Shown here: one piece after another, positions 11,878 through 22,634 of the stretch
Layout of the letters: every line of letters starts with the position of its first letter
How positions within the stretch are numbered: position 1 is the stretch's first letter
Assembly: GCF_023898315.1 (NCBI RefSeq)
Contig: NC_064623.1
Coordinates: forward strand, 15,017,140-15,081,139
DNA length: 64,000 nt
Origin: Schistocerca nitens
Lineage: Eukaryota > Arthropoda > Insecta > Orthoptera > Acrididae
Direction: 5' to 3'
Program-made: the position numbers and the translations under genes
The notes under the pieces: generated by a model
Databases searched by the model: none
Seen by the model: only the letters and a program-made list of their open reading frames with translations
Told to the model about the DNA's origin: nothing

Positions 11878-12602
11878 TCACTCTGGGGGAATGTGTAGCC
11901 CGTAGGAGATGAGAATGGGGCGATGCTTCCCTCTGGGAAAGTCAATCAGGACCTTTCTGATGATAGTTCCGCCACTACACTCCGAAGGGTCCATAGGTGA
12001 CAGGCAGAGGTCAGGTGTGCTCTCTGTACCCCATCTTCCAGACCTGAATGTGCCTTTTCCCTTTGCATCATAGTGGAGCTTTAAGTTGTTTGCTTCCATC
12101 CATTCTGCCAGACTTCTACCATTTTCATCCTCTTTGGTATAGCCCCACTCATGACTATGGCTGTTAAAATCGCCTACATATACTGCAGGATGTTCTAGCT
12201 CTGGGAGTTGTTTGCGCCAAGTGCTATTCGCTTGTTTCTAAATATTTGCTATTTTTATATTTCCGATCTGAATCACCGCTACCGTCACGTTTTCTTTGTC
12301 TGATTTCACCTCGAGAATAACTGAGACATCCTTTAAGTTGTTGCGGACAAAGCTGGCAACTCCATGTTGAGGGTGGTTAATTCGGGAACTAATTTATGGC
12401 CTGGGATGCGCCCTCGCTTCCACAGAGCGTTCTCATCTTCAGTATGAGTCTCTTGCAGCGCTAAGACGTCCGCCGTATTCTCTCTCAAAATTTTAGATAG
12501 TATTTCGCCCTTATTTCTGGACAGTCCCTCAACATTCAGTTGACATATTCTGAGCACGTTTCCAGGTTCGCCCTGAACAGTGCCGTTTGTATAGGGTTTC
12601 AT
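11878..12602 (-). pseudogene. LINE endonuclease domain (broken)
   Basis: The frame at 12602-12333 begins before LRICQLNVEGLSRNK and ALQETHTED, the two N-terminal motifs of LINE apurinic-type endonucleases that nick the target DNA. After a frame change the domain continues with VYVGDFNSHSHEWG and SLAEWMEANN; the GDFNSH motif carries catalytic residues. It ends around ISYGLHIPPE. The HRPI in GKHRPILI replaces the usual SDH(R/N) motif, so a catalytic residue is probably altered. A stop sits near 12240 and another at 11875. Confidence 0.7.
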
Positions 12603-12643
12603 ACTACTGCTAATTTCGTAATCGCCGTTGGAATTATCATTAA

Positions 12644-13135
12644 CCCTTTCAGGGGCAAAATAAATAAAAAATTTTCCTTGTTTTTATTGTATTAATTTTC
12701 ATACAGTGAGACAGAAAAATGTAAAAATTAAATGGAATATACATAAACTGAACATATACAGGGTGGTTTCAAATGGAACCACCACAACATTCACGGACAT
12801 AATTGCATTATTTTCGTTATTATTACAGTACATATAGTACTAATGTAAACAGAACACTATTCAGCATTTAATACAAGCATAAAAGTTACCTAATACAGAA
12901 GAATACAGTTACAATTTGAGAACAAAGACGTTCGCTCACAGCGTACAAAAATGGCTAACAAACTCGCCTCACTACTTGCTAATATTTACAGATTTGGAAG
13001 CGGTTCCAGTGACAGCCACTAGAGGGCAGCACCAACTAGGCTGCTGAATGGTATCCCAAATGTAGCCACTGCCCTTTCGCCACAAAATGAGAATATTGTA
13101 GGTGGTTTCAAACGGAACCACTTCCCCTGAAAGGG
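12644..13135. mobile_element. TTAA-flanked MITE (piggyBac-like ends)
   Basis: The ends are inverted repeats: CCCTTTCAGGGG at 12644 and CCCCTGAAAGGG ending at 13135. The left flank is TTAA (12640-12643) and the right flank TTGA (13136-13139), one change from TTAA. TTAA targets and CCC starts are typical of piggyBac-type elements. A sub-terminal motif ggtggtttcaaa(t/c)ggaaccac occurs near both ends (12762, 13101) and is itself partly palindromic. No transposase is present, so the element is non-autonomous. It sits in the 5' part of the LINE at 9632-12640. Confidence 0.6.
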
Positions 13136-13279
13136 TTGAATCACCTTCTGCGAGAGTTAGCCTAATTGGAAGGGACCAATTAGTTGCCCAGGGAGGAGCG
13201 GCAGTGATCAAGGCACATGAAGATGCAATCGAAGGCGACAAAAGTGACTGCTCACGTGGAGGTCTCTCGCTTGCTCCCC

Positions 13280-13280
<1 letters not shown>

Positions 13281-13358
<78 letters not shown>
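13281..13358. repeat. (TA)39 microsatellite
   Basis: A run of 39 TA dinucleotides directly precedes the Tc1 relic at about 13385. Tc1/mariner elements insert at TA, so the tract is a natural target, or it may have grown from a duplicated TA. Confidence 0.95.
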
Positions 13359-13360
<2 letters not shown>

Positions 13361-13384
13361 CAAGCAAATAGAGTTAATCACGTC

Positions 13385-14545
13385 TTATATCTCAAAAAAC
13401 GTTTTACATCACCCAAGTTCCCAGAACTTCTAAAGGCTGTGGATATTATATCACAGACACAGTCCCTTTGACTGTTCAGAGATCACTAAACTCGCCCAAA
13501 GATGTAAACAACTATGCATGAGTAGCGCCTATCAGACGGAGGGGGTCCGACAGCCGATCGGTTACAGTCATTCCACCAGGAAGGAGGTACACGGCTCATG
13601 TTGTCTGTACTTCAAACATGCCTAGACGGTCAACACCACCGTTCGATCGCGTCCGCAATGTGCCAGGATGGGCTCTCAACAAGGGAAGTGTCCAGGCGTC
13701 ACGGAGTGAACCAAAGCGATGTTGTTCGGACATGGAGGAGATACACAGAGACTGGAATTGTCGATGACACGCCTCGCTCAGGCCGCCCAACAGCTACTAC
13801 TGCGGTGGATGACCGCTACCTACGGATTCTAGCTCGGAGGAGCCCTGACAGTAACGCCACCGTGTTGACTAATGCTTTTCGTGCAGCCACAGGACGTCGT
13901 GTTAACGACTCAAACTATGCGCAAAAGGCTGCATGATGCGCAGCTTCAGTCCCAACGTCCAAGGCGAGGTCCATCTTTGCAACCACGACACCATGCAGCG
14001 CGGTGCAGATGGGCCCAACAAGATGCCGAACGGACCGCTCAGGATTGGCATCACGTTCTCTTCACCTACGAGTGTTGCATATGCCTTTAACCAGACAATT
14101 GTCGGAGACGTGTTTGGAGGCAACCCGGTCAGGCTGAAAGCCTTGGACACACTGTCCAGCGAGTGCAGCAAGGTGGAGATTGCCTGCTGTGTTGGGGTGG
14201 CATCACGCGGGGCAGGCGTACGCGGCTGCTGGTCACGGAAGGCGCCGTAGCGGCTGTACGAATCGTGAATGTGCGACCATATCGGCAGCATATTGGCCAG
14301 GCATTCGTCTTCGTGGACGACAATTCGCGCACCCGTCGTGCACATCTTGTGAATGACTTCCTTGAGGATAACGACATCACTCGACTACAGTGTCCAGCAT
14401 GTTCTCCAGACATCAACTCCATCGAACATGTCTCAGATAGATTGGAAAGGGCTGTTTATGGACGACGCGACCCACAAACAATTCTGAGGGATCTACGACG
14501 AATCGCCGTAGAGAAGTGCGACAATCTGGGCCAACAGTGTGTAAG
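13385..14545 (+). pseudogene. Tc1-like transposon A, transposase broken, 3'-truncated
   Basis: A relative of the copy at 40932-42790. The transposase ATG is at 13618 (MPRRSTPPFDRVR). A helix-turn-helix follows (GLSTREVSRRHGVNQSDVVRTWRRY, in a neighbouring frame), then GRPTATTAVDD. The DDE domain has FTYE where FTDE is expected, a second Asp in VDDNSRTRRAH and Glu in SPDINSIEH; 34 residues lie between them, as in Tc1 (DD34E). At least four frame changes occur, and the first catalytic Asp appears replaced by Tyr. The right end is lost: similarity stops at about 14545 just before repeat R1. Confidence 0.75.
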
Positions 14546-14571
14546 GGGTGCACCACCCTGCTCGAGCAAAT

Positions 14572-15340
14572 GTAATTTCGATGTATTGTTCACGCGCTGC
14601 CTGCGACAGAAAATACCGTTGCTGCAACTGAGTCGCAGGTCAGAGCAGTTGTAGTCTGTTGCTGGTGCAGCGCAGTTCATAGCCACCTATTGTAAGGTAA
14701 GTTTTATTATTTTTATTGGCATGCGCGTAGTTAAGTCACTTGTCTGAGATGTTAATATGAGTCTGTTTCAATCTTTTTGTGATTCGCCAGCACCAGTTGA
14801 CCCGGACTTGTAATATTCAGATCTTTATCAGTAATGTAAAAGACTTTCAGATTAAAAATTAAACGAGTCAACAAAAAAAGGAAGGAATAATTTTGCCTTA
14901 AGCCACTGGCAGTCCCGATCCAGCCATTTATTTAAATTTAAATGTTTCAGAAATTTTCTCAGATCATAGTCATATGTTCTTTAGTAATAAGGCCGGCCGT
15001 TGTGGTCGAGCGGTTCTAGGCGCTACAGTGTGGAAACGCGCGACTGCTATGGTCGTAGGTTCGAATCCTGCCTCGGGCATGGATGTGTGTGCTGTCCTTA
15101 GGTTAGTTAGGTTTAAGTAGGTCTAAGTCTAGGGGACTCATGACCTTAGATGTTAAGTCCCATAGTGCTCAGAGCCATTTGAACCATTTTTTTTTAGTAA
15201 TAAGACGACCAGCTGTGCAGCTTTGTCAATAAGCAAAGTCAGTTTTTGTAATAATTCAGATCTCGGACAAATGTTGTCCATTATTAGTAGATAGGCCAAC
15301 ATTGCACTAAGCTGTGCCATTTACGAGCAGATATGTAGAT
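14572..15340 (+). repeat. Repeat R1, copy 1 (interrupted by a SINE)
   Basis: The sequence from taatttcgatgtattg to about agcgct is repeated at 30264-30872 with roughly 90% identity by eye. Copy 1 has a SINE inserted at 14992-15193 that copy 2 lacks. The pair lies on either side of the gypsy element 2 region in the same orientation, so R1 might be its LTR pair, but I could not confirm TG...CA ends or a primer-binding site. Confidence 0.6.
14992..15193 (+). mobile_element. tRNA-derived SINE, complete
   Basis: Starts ggccggccgttgtggtcgag, with an A-box-like TGGTCGAGCGG and B box GGTTCGAATCC, then a tRNA-unrelated body and the tail end agagccatttgaacca followed by T's. The TSD is ttagtaataag at 14981-14991 and 15194-15204. 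The paralogous R1 copy at about 30741 shows the empty site (ttagtaatcagacg). The insertion therefore post-dates the R1 duplication. Confidence 0.92.
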
Positions 15341-15516
15341 AGCGCTATCTGGCGTCACCACCATGAGGTACGAATTTTTCAGTTTATTTCTCAAGGACAG
15401 ATTCAGATTCATTTCACAGGGCCATGGCGTAGCGCTGCTTACGTCCAAATTTATCACTTTTCATGAGTTAAGATATTTTTAAAAAAATTATTATTTTTAT
15501 TTTATATGGGAAGGTT

Positions 15517-18384
15517 TTCTACGGATCGGAGCGTGGAATGTCAGATCACTTAATCGGGCAGGTAGGTTAGAAAATTTAAAAAGGGAGATGGATAGGTTAA
15601 AGTTAGATGTAGTGGGAATTAGTGAAGTTCGGTGGCAGGAGGAACAAGACTTGTGGTCAGGTGATTACAGGGTTATAAATACAAAATCAAATAGGGGTAA
15701 TGCAGGAGTAGGTTTAATAATGAATAAAAAAATAGGAGTGCGGGTTAGCTACTACAAACAGCATAGTGAACGCATTATTGTGGCCAAGATAGACACAAAG
15801 CCCATGCCTACTACAGTAGTACAAGTTTATATGCCAACTAGCTCTGCAGATGATGAAGAAATAGATGAAATGTATGACGAGATAAAAGAAATTATTCAGG
15901 TAGTGAAGGGAGACGAAAATTTAATAGTCATGGGTGACTGGAATTCGTCAGTAGGAAAAGGGAGAGAAGGAAACATAGTAGGTGAATATGGATTGGGGCG
16001 AAGGAATGAAAGAGGAAGCCGCCTTGTAGAATTTTGCACAGAGCATAACTTAATCATAGCTAACACTTGGTTCAAGAATCATGAAAGGAGGCTGTATACA
16101 TGGAAGAACCCTGGAGATACTGACAGGTTTCAGATAGATTATATAATGGTAAGACAGAGATTTAGGAACCAGGTTTTAAATTGTAAGACATTTCCAGGGG
16201 CAGATGTGGATTCTGACCACAATCTATTGGTTATGAAATGCAGATTGAAACTGAAGAAACTGCAAAAAGGTGGGAATTTAAGGAGATGGGACCTGGATAA
16301 ACTGAAAGAACCAGAGGTTGTAGAGAGTTTCAGGGAGAGCATAAAGGAACAATTGACAGGAATGGGGGAAAGAAATACAGTAGAAGAAGAATGGGTAGCT
16401 CTGAGGGATGAAGTGGTGAAGGCAGCAGACGATCAAGTAGGTAAAAAGACGAGGGCTAATAGAAATCCTTGGGTAACAGAAGAAATATTGAATTTAATTG
16501 ATGAAAGGAGAAAATATAAAAATGCAGTAAATGAAGCAGGCAAAAAGGAATACAAACGTCTCAAAAATGAGATCGACAGGAAGTGCAAAATGGCTAAGCA
16601 GGGATGGCTAGAGGACAAATGTAAGGATGTAGAGGCTTGTCTCGCTAGGGGTAAGATAGATACTGCCTACAGGAAAATTAAAGAGACCTTTGGAGATAAG
16701 AGAACCACTTGTATGAATATCAAGAGCTCAGATGGCAACCCAGTTCTAAGCAAAGAAGGGAAGGCAGAAAGGTGGAAGGCGTATATAGAGGGTTTATACA
16801 AGGGCGATGTACTTGAGGACAATATTATGGAGATGGAAGAGGATGTAGATGAAGACGAAATGGGAGATAAGATACTGCGTGAAGAGTTTGACAGAGCACT
16901 GAAAGACCTGAGTCAAAACAAGGCCCCGGGAGTAGACAACATTCCATTAGAACTACTGATGGCGTCGGGAGAAACAGTCATGACAAAACTCTACCATCTG
17001 GTGAGCACGATGTATGAGACAGGCGAAATACCCACAGACTTCAAGAAGAATATAATAATTCCAATCCCAAAGAAAGCAGGTGTTGACAGATGTGAAAATT
17101 ACCGAACTATCAGTTTAATAAGTCACAGCTGCAAAATACTAACGCGAATTCTTTACAGACGAATGGAAAAACAGGTAGAAGCCGACCTCGGGGAAGATCA
17201 GTTTGGATTCCGTAGAAATGTTGGAACACGTGAGGCAATACTGACCTTACGACTTATCTTGGAAGAAAGATTAAGAAAAGGCAAACCTACGTTTCTAGCA
17301 TTTGTAGACTTAGAGAAAGCTTTTGACAATGTTGACTGGAATACTCTCTTTCAAATTCTGAAGGTGGCAGGGGTAAAATACAGGGAGCGAAAGGCTATTT
17401 ACAATTTGTACAGAAACCAGATGGCAGTTATAAGAGTCGAGGGGCATGAAAGGGAAGCAGTGGTTGGGAAAGGAGTGAGACAGGGTTGTAGCCTCTCCCC
17501 GATGTTATTCAATCTGTATATTGAGCAAGCAGTAAAGGAAACAAAAGAAAAATTCGGAGTAGGTATTAAAATTCATGGAGAAGAAGTAAAAACCTTGAGG
17601 TTCGCCGATGACATTGTAATTCTGTCAGAGACAGCAAAGGACTTGGAAGAGCAGTTGAACGGAATGGACAGTGTCTTGAAAGGAGGATATAAGATGAACA
17701 TCAACAAAAGCAAAACGAGGATAATGGAATGTAGTCAAATTAAGTCGGGTGATGCTGAGGGAATTAGATTAGGAGATGAGACACTTAAAGTAGTAAAGGA
17801 GTTTTGCTATTTAGGGAGTAAAATAACCGATGATGGTCGAAGTAGAGAGGATATAAAATGTAGACTGGCAATGGCAAGGAAAGCGTTTTTCAAGAAGAGA
17901 AATTTGTTAACATCGAATATAGATTTAGGTGTCAGGAAGTCGTTTCTGAAAGTATTTCTATGGAGTGTAGCCATGTATGGAAGTGAGACATGGACGATAA
18001 CTAGTTTGGACAAGAAGAGAATAGAAGCTTTCGAAATGTGGTGCTACAGAAGAATGCTGAAGATAAGGTGGGTAGATCACGTAACTAATGAGGAGGTATT
18101 GAATAGGATTGGGGAGAAGAGAAGTTTGTGGCACAACTTGACTAGAAGAAGGGATCGGTTGGTAGGACATGTTCTGAGGCATCGAGGGATCACAAATTTA
18201 GCATTGGAGGGCAGCGTGGAGGGTAAAAATCGTAGAGGGAGACCAAGAGATCAATACACTAAGCAGATTCAGAAGGATGTATGTTGCAGTAGGTACTGGG
18301 AGATGAAGAAGCTTGCACAGGATAGAGTAGCATGGAGAGCTGCATCAAACCAGTCTCAGGACTGAAGACCACAACAACAACAAC
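15517..18384 (+). mobile_element. RTE-type LINE, 5'-truncated, with exact TSD
   Basis: Flanked by the perfect 11-bp duplication atgggaaggtt (15506-15516 and 18385-18395). It begins inside the endonuclease domain (frame ...RIGAWNVRSLNRAGR before the first ATG) and ends shortly after the stop codon with a short acaacaacaacaac tail. Simple-repeat tails and little 3' UTR are typical of RTE elements. The perfect TSD and intact long frame point to a recent insertion. Related fragments lie at 28917-29652 and 53645-55624. Confidence 0.9.
15588..18365 (+). CDS. RTE-like endonuclease-reverse transcriptase
   Basis: An uninterrupted frame of 925 codons. Residues 1 to about 225 are an apurinic-type endonuclease: GISEVRW, VMGDWNSSVG and DSDHNLLVM carry the conserved catalytic motifs. 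Residues about 440-720 are reverse transcriptase: NYRTISLI, DQFGFRRN, FVDLEKAFDNVDW, KGVRQGCSLSP and the catalytic FADDIVILSE. The C-terminus has FEMWCYRRMLKIRW and RDRLVGHVLRH, usual in this family. The first ATG lies inside the endonuclease domain; in-frame codons back to 15517 encode more of it, so the natural start has been cut off by 5' truncation. Transcription would need an outside promoter. RTE clade is my best placement. Confidence 0.88.
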   Translation: MDRLKLDVVGISEVRWQEEQDLWSGDYRVINTKSNRGNAGVGLIMNKKIGVRVSYYKQHSERIIVAKIDTKPMPTTVVQVYMPTSSADDEEIDEMYDEIKEIIQVVKGDENLIVMGDWNSSVGKGREGNIVGEYGLGRRNERGSRLVEFCTEHNLIIANTWFKNHERRLYTWKNPGDTDRFQIDYIMVRQRFRNQVLNCKTFPGADVDSDHNLLVMKCRLKLKKLQKGGNLRRWDLDKLKEPEVVESFRESIKEQLTGMGERNTVEEEWVALRDEVVKAADDQVGKKTRANRNPWVTEEILNLIDERRKYKNAVNEAGKKEYKRLKNEIDRKCKMAKQGWLEDKCKDVEACLARGKIDTAYRKIKETFGDKRTTCMNIKSSDGNPVLSKEGKAERWKAYIEGLYKGDVLEDNIMEMEEDVDEDEMGDKILREEFDRALKDLSQNKAPGVDNIPLELLMASGETVMTKLYHLVSTMYETGEIPTDFKKNIIIPIPKKAGVDRCENYRTISLISHSCKILTRILYRRMEKQVEADLGEDQFGFRRNVGTREAILTLRLILEERLRKGKPTFLAFVDLEKAFDNVDWNTLFQILKVAGVKYRERKAIYNLYRNQMAVIRVEGHEREAVVGKGVRQGCSLSPMLFNLYIEQAVKETKEKFGVGIKIHGEEVKTLRFADDIVILSETAKDLEEQLNGMDSVLKGGYKMNINKSKTRIMECSQIKSGDAEGIRLGDETLKVVKEFCYLGSKITDDGRSREDIKCRLAMARKAFFKKRNLLTSNIDLGVRKSFLKVFLWSVAMYGSETWTITSLDKKRIEAFEMWCYRRMLKIRWVDHVTNEEVLNRIGEKRSLWHNLTRRRDRLVGHVLRHRGITNLALEGSVEGKNRRGRPRDQYTKQIQKDVCCSRYWEMKKLAQDRVAWRAASNQSQD

Positions 18385-18460
18385 ATGGGAAGGTTGCACT
18401 TGGCGATATCCGGCTAGGATCATAATTTTGAAAATTGTCTGGGAAGTAGTCAGCTATATA

Positions 18461-20008
18461 CAGGGTGTTTCAAAAATGACCGGTATATTTGAAACGGCAA
18501 TAAAAACTAAACGAGCAGCGATAGAAATACACCGTTTGTTGCAATATGCTTGGGACAACAGTACATTTTCAGGCGGACAAACTTTCGAAATTACAGTAGT
18601 TACAATTTTCAACAACAGATGGCGCTGCAAGTGATGTGAAAGATATAGAGGACAACGCAGTCTGTGGATGCGCCATTCTGTACGTCGTCTTTCTGCTGTA
18701 AGCGTGTGCTGTTCACAACGTGCAAGTGTGCTGTGGACAACATGGTTTATTCCTTAGAACAGAGGATTTTTCTGGTGTTGGAATTCCACCGCCTAGAACA
18801 CAGTGTTGTTGCAACAAGACGAAGTTTTCAACGGAGGTTTAATGTAACCAAAGGACTGAAAAGCGATACAATAAAGGATCTGTTTGAAAAATTTCAACGG
18901 ACTGGGAACATGACGGATGAACGTGCTGGAAAGGTAGGGCGACCGCGTACGGCAACCACAGAGGGCAACGCGCAGCTAGTGCAGCAGGTGATCCGACAGC
19001 GGCCTCGGGTTTCCGTTCGCCGTGTTGCAGCTGCGGTCCAAATGACGCCAACGTCCACGTATCGTCTCATGCGCCAGAGTTTACACCTCTATCCATACAA
19101 AATTCAAACGCGGCAACCCCTCAGCGCCGCTACCATTGCTGCACGAGAGACATTCGCTAACGATATAGTGCACAGGATTGATGACGGCGATATGCATGTG
19201 GGCAGCATTTGGTTTACTGACGAAGCTTATTTTTACCTGGACGGCTTCGTCAATTAACAGAACTGGCGCATATGGGGAACCGAAAAGCCCCATGTTGCAG
19301 TCCCATCGTCCCTGCATCCTCAAAAAGTACTGGTCTGGGCCGCCATTTCTTCCAAAGGAATCATTGGCCCATTTTTCAGATCCGAAACGATTACTGCATC
19401 ACGCTATCTGGACATTCTTCGTGAATTTGTGGCGGTACAAACTGCCTTAGACGACACTGCGAACACCTCGTGGTTTATGCAAGATGGTGCCCGGCCACAT
19501 CGCACGGCCGACGTCTTTAATTTCCTGAATGAATATTTCGATGATCGTGTGATTGCTTTGGGCTATCCGAAACATACAGGAGGCGGCGTGGATTGGCCTC
19601 CCTATTCGCCAGACATGAACCCCTGTGGCTTCTTTCTGTGGGGACACTTGAAAGACCAGGTGTACCGCCAGAATCCAGAAACAATTGAACAGCTGAAGCA
19701 GTACATTTCATCTGCATGTGAAGCCATTCCGCCAGACACGTTGTCAAAGGTTTCGGGTAATTTCATTCAGAGACTACGCCATATTATTGCTACGCATGGT
19801 GGATATGTGGAAAATATCGTACTATAGAGTTTCCCAGACCGCAGCGGCATCTGTTGTTGACAATTGTAACTACTGTAATTTCGAAAGGTTGTCTGCCTGA
19901 AAATGTACTGTTGTCCCAAGCATATTGCAACAAACGGTGTATTTCTATCGCTGATCGTTTAGTTTTTATTACCGTTTCAAATATACCGGTCATTTTTGAA
20001 ACACCCTG
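18461..20008 (+). mobile_element. Tc1/mariner-type transposon with 168-bp TIRs
   Basis: Begins CAGGGTGTTTCAAAAATGAC and ends with its reverse complement, with TA on both sides (18459-18460, 20009-20010). The inverted repeats run about 168 bp (18461-18628 and 19841-20008) with only a handful of differences, long for this superfamily. Length 1548 bp. It lies in the leader of gypsy element 2. The wide Asp-Asp spacing of its transposase recalls the DD41D 'rosa' group. Confidence 0.88.
18742..19827 (+). pseudogene. Rosa-like transposase with a single stop codon
   Basis: The likely start is ATG 18742 (MVYSLEQRIFLVLEF); the open frame continues upstream to 18664. Residues 1 to about 130 hold two helix-turn-helix regions (TIKDLFEKFQRTGN, VGRPRTAT, VSVRRVAAAVQMTPTSTYR). 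The DDE domain has FTDEAYF, WFMQDGARPH and WPPYSPDMNP; I count 42 residues between the second and third Asp, close to the DD41D class. A TAA at 19255-19257 after LDGFVN is the only visible lesion: the frame is the same on both sides through VENIVL at 19827. In-frame decay by one substitution suggests a young copy. Confidence 0.88.
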
Positions 20009-20179
20009 TATCTGCTCTTACTTATTCAGTGTTAAGCGTTGCCTGAATTTGGCGCAACGAATTTGCTAATTTGTCATATTTTTTCACGGATCATCGGCAA
20101 TTTATTGTTCATTGTACTTGCTCCACTTTGTGTCCGCTGTTTCTTTGTTTGATTTTGTGTCCACCATTGTCTTACGAAA

Positions 20180-22348
20180 ATGCCGCGAAAAACTGCAAAC
20201 AGTAAATCGCGCAGTGCAATGAATAAAAACGACAATTTGAGTAGTTTAACTGATAATAGTAGAGATATTTAGTCTCATAGTTGTAACCCTTCAACCTTAC
20301 ACAATCAGTGCATGTCAGCCACCTGAAACATTTCAAATTTAAACGATGAGCAAATTATGTCTACTGTTTACGTAACAACTATTGATGTCTCGTTACGTTC
20401 GATTACAACGAACACTGCCCAGTTTCACACGTCGCATGTGCTGAATGTGTGAGCAAACAAATGTTACCAGTGAAAACGTGCAATTTACTCAGAATATGTC
20501 AGATTTATTTGGTTCCGATGTAGTGACCGACAGTGCACAACCAGACAGCAGACCTTTTCATGAATCAGACAATGACCAAATGGTTACAGAACAAGTATCA
20601 AATGCAGATACACTATCACACAGCATAAAAAACACAGTCGCTAATTTTGACGTTGATCAAGTTATGGCAGTATTGCCACAACTTAATGAATATTTTAAAC
20701 AGTCGAATGAAAAACAAGACAACAATTATAAAGAACTTAACAAACGCCTTGATCAAACAAACCGATGAAAATTTCAAACAGATTAACGAAAAACTTGACA
20801 CCACTATTGAACAGCTAACTGAATAGATTACAGCCATTGCCGAGCAATGTAATGAAACGAAAAAGCAATTATATGAGGAAATTAAGGCCTATGCTAGGAA
20901 TAGTAGTGATGAAATCAGATCCGTTGCACAAGAGATATGCAACACACACGAAGCTACAACAAAATTACATGAGATGACATCAACGCAATCGCTAAACAAC
21001 GTTCAGAAAGCACAACACAGTTACACGATGAGATTAAAGCAGTATCAGCAGAACTTTCGCGCGCTTTGTATGCGAAAATTAACGAGAAATTTGAACAACA
21101 GAACACCCAAATTGATGAACGTTTTAATTGCCACCTACAAAAGAGCGAAACGCATTACCGCAAATTCATACAGAACAGAACAAAGTAAAGAAACAAGTCA
21201 TACAAACAATTACTACACAGAGACTGGAGGATAAGCGTTAAGTTGTTAGCGAAAGTAAAACGTATGTTGACACCAACATTGTCACAGTACCGGATGAAAT
21301 TAACACAGTCAAACAATAGAACACAGAGTTACAGGATGAACTTACCGATCTGAAAACAAAAACAGACTCTAGTATTCAGATCTTAGAAAACAAATACACG
21401 GAAGACTTTCAGAAAGTTACTAGCAGGCTTGAACAACTGGAATTACTGAAAGATCCCGATGCCATGACAGCACACGTTAAAAATTAAACAAAACCACGCG
21501 TAAAATGCAAAAACAGAATGATGCTTGTGACACCAGGTAAAAGCACTAACTGAAAAATTTGGTGAATTAGCGAGTAGATTTGATGTTATCGAGAACGATA
21601 AAGACATTAAACGACGATACGTCACCAGTTTCCTTTAATCAGACACCCGATTACAGATTACAGAGAGTACGTGACTTAGATTCCGAACAGACACAGAAAA
21701 GCACGTTCTTATACAACCCTGATCTTGCTCAAACATTTAGAGACGATAATTTTGACTACAAGTACTTTTTATCCGTTAGGAAACTTAAGACATTTAAAAA
21801 TGACAGAACACAAATTCACCCCTTGGACTGGATACAACAATTTACTTTTGCATTTCCACCAACTTGGCCTGTTATGCACAAGCTAGAATTTATTTGAAGC
21901 TTTTTAGAACGCAAACCAGAAACTCGGATGAGACAGATCGCGAGACAATGTCACTGAGTAGAAGAATTTCAAAATGGTTCAAATGGCTCTGAGCACTATG
22001 GGACTTGACATCTGAGGTCATCAGTCCCCTAGAACTTAGAACTACTTAAACCTAACTAACCTAAGGACATCACACACATAGATGCCCGAGGCAGGATTCG
22101 AACCTGCGAGCGTAGCGGTCGCGCGGTTCCAGACTGAAGCGCCTAGAACCGCTCGGCCACACCGGCCGGCAATTTCAAAATGCTTTTCTGTCAGCGTATT
22201 GGTCGAAAACGACACAGCGCGGTATCAAGGATCAGTTAATCAGCCTACCGAATTATTAAAACTCAAATTTCTCCACTATTACGCAATTCTTTGAACATAT
22301 GGCGCAGCAAAACCAATATTTATGCGAATTATACAGCGAGTCAGCACT
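20180..22348 (+). pseudogene. Gypsy element 2 gag (broken, SINE inside)
   Basis: Starts at ATG 20180 (MPRKTANSKSRSAMNK). A long helical, Gln/Lys/Glu-rich region follows (NDNQMV..., PQLNEYFKQSNEKQDNN, about 20480-21480), likely a coiled coil, with several stops. The capsid-like part (about 21580-21897) has FRDDNFDYKYFLSVRKLK, HPLDWIQQFTFAFPPTW and HKLEFI. After the SINE it continues with QFFEHMAQQNQYLCELY up to about 22348, where an LTR of another family begins. The rest of gag is found inverted at about 23650-24040. Confidence 0.7.
21975..22170 (-). mobile_element. tRNA-derived SINE (same family as 14992)
   Basis: Minus-strand copy: the tail (ttcaaatggctctgagcac) is on the left and the tRNA-like head on the right, with B box read as ggattcgaacc on the plus strand. 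The TSD aatttcaaaa is at 21965-21974 and 22171-22180. It interrupts gag of gypsy element 2. Confidence 0.92.
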
Positions 22349-22629
22349 ATTCGAGACGATAGTTAGCATAGCCTTCAGCTACGTCATTTGCTACGACCTA
22401 GCAAGGCGCCATTACCAGTTACTATTGATATTGTAAATAATGTACAGGCAAGAGCGACGTTCACCAATTATGGATTAAAGTTAAGTATTCCAGCAGCTAC
22501 GTACGTTTTTTTGCTAAAATCTAATTTCCTTGACCTGTTCCAGACCTCACGCCAGCCTGCGTGAGCTAAAACGCGTGCCTTTCGGCTTCCTCTCAAAACC
22601 GGTGTTGGCTCTCCTGCCAACCCACAACA
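22349..22629 (+). mobile_element. Solo LTR fragment (3' part) at inversion breakpoint
   Basis: It matches the 3' part of the solo LTR at 34221-34742 (from cgagacgatag through aaggcgccatta to the ...ccaacccacaaca end) and, in reverse, the LTR at 24041-24510. The 5' part is missing. The next five bases, ctgtg (22630-22634), are the complement of the cacag that follows the LTR at 24510. This shows that the two LTRs exchanged their outer flanks. Confidence 0.85.
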
Positions 22630-22634
22630 CTGTG

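Larger units (their letters stand above)
9632..12640 (-). mobile_element. Jockey/I-like non-LTR retrotransposon, decayed
   Basis: A LINE on the minus strand with an apurinic-endonuclease domain (12602-11878) followed by reverse transcriptase and a cysteine-bearing C-terminus (11460-9686). Frameshifts and stops split it into at least five frames. Its 5' side is broken by a MITE at 12644-13135; sequence on the far side (13140-13280) may be more of the LINE leader. The 3' side meets the TA of the mariner-like fragment at 9630-9631. I cannot place it in a clade from motifs alone; jockey, I and related families are all possible. Confidence 0.7.

Noticed and set aside
12972..13471. Frames with long Ile-Tyr runs
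   Set aside because: Translation of the (TA)39 microsatellite; no protein meaning.
15050..15075. Possible functional tRNA genes in SINE heads (also 42480, 22110, 43860, 25940, 41740)
   Set aside because: Only A/B-box-like parts are kept, the acceptor stems do not pair, and each is fused to a SINE body within TSDs. They are SINE heads, not tRNA genes.
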